A stretch of 6,962 nucleotides of DNA from Candidatus Omnitrophota bacterium. GTDB lineage: Bacteria; Omnitrophota; 4484-213. A program made the position numbers and the translations under genes. Below the pieces are notes generated by a model, which saw only the letters and a list, made by a program, of their open reading frames with translations, searched no databases and was not told the origin of the DNA. Below, piece after piece: positions 6,161 through 6,962 of this stretch. Each line of letters starts with the position of its first letter. Positions within the stretch are counted from its first letter, which is position 1. The stretch is from assembly GCA_003645805.1 (NCBI GenBank), contig QNCL01000043.1, forward strand, positions 1-6,962. Direction: 5' to 3'.

Positions 6161-6192
6161 GTTTGATTAAGCAAGGTATTTCAGGAGGTGAG
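6160..6192 (+). repeat. Pilin leader repeat, gene-proximal copy with the working ribosome binding site
   Basis: This is the second copy of the imperfect direct repeat, from AGTTTGATTAAGCAAGG to CAGGAGGTGAG. Its AGGAGGTG at 6183-6190 lies 4-6 nt before ATG 6195 and is a near-perfect anti-16S match. It fixes the pilin start and predicts strong initiation. Confidence 0.65.
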
Positions 6193-6194
6193 AG

Positions 6195-6647
6195 ATGTTA
6201 AGAAAGAAAGGTTTTACCTTAGTAGAGATTATGATTGTAGTGGCTATTATCGCTTTATTAGCCGCTATCGCCATTCCCAACCTTACGCGGGCAAGATTGA
6301 ATGCAAATGAGGCAGCAGCCCAAGCAGCCTTGAAGACAATAGTAAGTGCTCAAGTAAGTTATCACACTAGTTATAATACTTACACAGATCTTGAGACATT
6401 AGGCAATCAAACCCCTCCTTATATTGATTCTGCTCTGGCAGGTGGAACAAAGCAAGGTTATACCTTTAATATGACAAGCTTTGATACTACCACCTTCTGT
6501 GCTTCTGCAGTTCCTGTAAACGCTGGGGTTACAGGAAATCGTTGTTTTTGTGTAACCGACGATGGAATAGTGAGACAAAACACCGCCAGTGGCTGTAGTG
6601 CTCCTATTAACCGCACCGATTGTCAAAGCTGGACTGCTACCGAATAA
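6195..6647 (+). CDS. Type IV pilin / type II secretion pseudopilin-like major subunit
   Basis: The 150-residue prepilin has a six-residue positively charged leader, MLRKKG, then the class III signal FTLVEIMIVVAIIALLAAIA. Peptidase cleavage is expected after Gly6, giving mature N-terminal Phe and the conserved Glu5 (residue 11). The hydrophobic helix leads into PNLTRARLNANEAAAQAALK, typical of PilA/PulG-like subunits. The C-terminal domain is Ser/Thr/Asn-rich with five cysteines (102, 117, 119, 134, 143); two disulfides and one free cysteine are possible. The block RCFCVTDDGIVRQNTASGC resembles the end of candidate-phylum and Geobacter-like pilins that read 'CVTEDGVVR'. It may build pili for attachment, twitching or DNA uptake (ComEC is encoded nearby), or a secretion pseudopilus; sequence alone does not decide. 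It has a strong Shine-Dalgarno site, a likely own promoter and its own terminator, fitting an abundant structural protein. No assembly ATPase or prepilin peptidase gene is in the window. Confidence 0.92.
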   Translation: MLRKKGFTLVEIMIVVAIIALLAAIAIPNLTRARLNANEAAAQAALKTIVSAQVSYHTSYNTYTDLETLGNQTPPYIDSALAGGTKQGYTFNMTSFDTTTFCASAVPVNAGVTGNRCFCVTDDGIVRQNTASGCSAPINRTDCQSWTATE

Positions 6648-6692
6648 AAATTTTGTAGATTTTCTTGATTTCTAACATTAAAGTGAAAAAGG

Positions 6693-6749
6693 CGGTAGAA
6701 GAAACTATCGGAGTATGGTGAGAAACTCTATTCTTCTACCGTTTTTTTC
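6693..6749 (+). terminator. Intrinsic terminator after the pilin gene
   Basis: CGGTAGAAGAA at 6693-6703 is the exact inverse complement of TTCTTCTACCG at 6731-6741, giving an 11-bp stem followed at once by seven T residues and a pyrimidine run. The 27-nt loop is large but can fold further, with GAGT (6711-6714) pairing to ACTC (6725-6728). An A5 run at 6686-6690 precedes the stem, so it might also work on the other strand. It lies 45 nt after the pilin stop and separates it from the next pilin-like gene. Confidence 0.88.
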
Positions 6750-6753
6750 TTTT

Positions 6754-6771
6754 CCTTATCCGTTTATAAGG
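6754..6771 (+). other. Small inverted repeat between terminator and second pilin gene
   Basis: CCTTAT (6754-6759) and ATAAGG (6766-6771) are perfect inverse complements around a 6-nt loop. No T run follows, so it is not a terminator. It could be a protein-binding palindrome or an RNA hairpin in the leader of the second pilin-like gene. A -10-like TATAAG (6765-6770) overlaps its right arm but has no convincing -35 partner. Confidence 0.3.
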
Positions 6772-6813
6772 TCAAATACGCAAAAATGCTAAAAGGGGAA
6801 GGCTGAGTCTCTT

Positions 6814-6818
6814 GGAGG
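6814..6818 (+). promoter_or_regulatory. Ribosome binding site of the second prepilin-like gene
   Basis: GGAGG with 8 nt spacing to ATG 6827. It fixes the start that places the lysine-glycine prepilin leader directly at the N-terminus. Confidence 0.7.
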
Positions 6819-6826
6819 ATAGGTAA

Positions 6827-6962
6827 ATGTGGCGTAAAGGGTTTAGTTTCTTAGAACTGATTCTGGCGAGTACTGTCCTGCTTATCGCCTTGGTGAGTCT
6901 GTTGACCTCAAACTTTAATGCCTCGCAGGTGGCGCTTATTAATGAGCATACTTCTGTTGCCC
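6827..6962 (+). CDS. Prepilin-like minor pilin/pseudopilin, N-terminal part (partial)
   Basis: Forty-five codons are visible before the window ends. The leader is MWRKG, followed by FSFLELILASTVLLIALVSL: a prepilin peptidase site after Gly5, a mature Phe1 and Glu5 (residue 10), then a hydrophobic helix of about 20 residues. The helix has Ser-Thr and Leu-rich content unlike the AAIAIPNL pattern of the upstream pilin, and fits minor pilins or pseudopilins of the PilV/PilW/GspI/GspJ kind, which start the fibre tip. The sequence after the helix (SNFNASQVALINEHTSVA) is too short to place it further. The start has a good Shine-Dalgarno sequence. The gene is beyond the pilin terminator, so it may need its own promoter or read-through. 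Confidence 0.78.
   Translation, partial: MWRKGFSFLELILASTVLLIALVSLLTSNFNASQVALINEHTSVA

Noticed and set aside
6786..6806. Six-codon open frame MLKGEG as a leader peptide
   Set aside because: There is no ribosome-binding site before it and nothing that links it to attenuation.
6771..6826. Possible GEMM (c-di-GMP/cGAMP) riboswitch before the second pilin-like gene
   Set aside because: The string TACGCAAAAATGC loosely recalls the GACGCAAAGC core and such switches occur before pilin genes, but the first half of the aptamer and its stems are absent.
1..6962. CRISPR arrays, insertion sequences, tRNA or rRNA genes, prophage parts
   Set aside because: No regularly spaced repeats, transposase motifs, terminal inverted repeats, cloverleaf-like sequences or rRNA signatures were seen on either strand.

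Overview
The window is a gene-dense, AT-leaning stretch of bacterial chromosome in which every recognisable gene lies on the + strand. Housekeeping genes point to a free-living bacterium: ComEC, PheS, RsmD, CoaD and Pta-AckA, plus an O-antigen-ligase-type membrane protein that suggests a surface polysaccharide. The major pilin (leader MLRKKG, then FTLVEIMIVVAIIALLAAIA, then an Asn/Ala/Gln-rich helix) resembles pilins I associate with candidate phyla such as Omnitrophota and with deltaproteobacteria-like lineages. I lean towards an Omnitrophota-like, probably anaerobic, acetate-forming bacterium, but this is a family-resemblance guess and not a placement.

Layout. 1-189: 3' end of comEC. 216-1433: polytopic O-antigen ligase/polymerase-like protein. 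1474-2502: pheS, without pheT directly behind it. 2538-2954: YjbQ/UPF0047 protein. 2959-3453: rsmD, lacking the usual N-terminal segment. 3483-3965: coaD. 3970-4950: pta. 4956-6062: ackA, compact by two internal deletions. 6063-6194: pilin leader, with an imperfect duplication of its ribosome-binding region; a strong-looking promoter overlaps the ackA 3' end. 6195-6647: type IV pilin. 6693-6749: strong intrinsic terminator. 6827-6962: start of a second prepilin-like gene, cut by the window edge.

How the genes fit together. From comEC to ackA the gaps are 4-40 nt and I see no terminator, so these genes could be one long transcript or several overlapping ones. The coaD-pta-ackA block is tight (4 and 5 nt gaps) and metabolically coherent. 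CoaD makes dephospho-CoA, Pta converts acetyl-CoA to acetyl-phosphate and releases CoA, and AckA turns acetyl-phosphate into acetate plus ATP. The pilin genes look like a separate unit: own promoter, long leader and terminator, then a second pilin-like gene with its own Shine-Dalgarno sequence.

I found no CRISPR array, transposon, prophage, tRNA/rRNA or wholly new gene system. The most interesting material is the pilin control region (duplicated leader, purine-rich linker, alternative pairings) and the shortened forms of RsmD and AckA.
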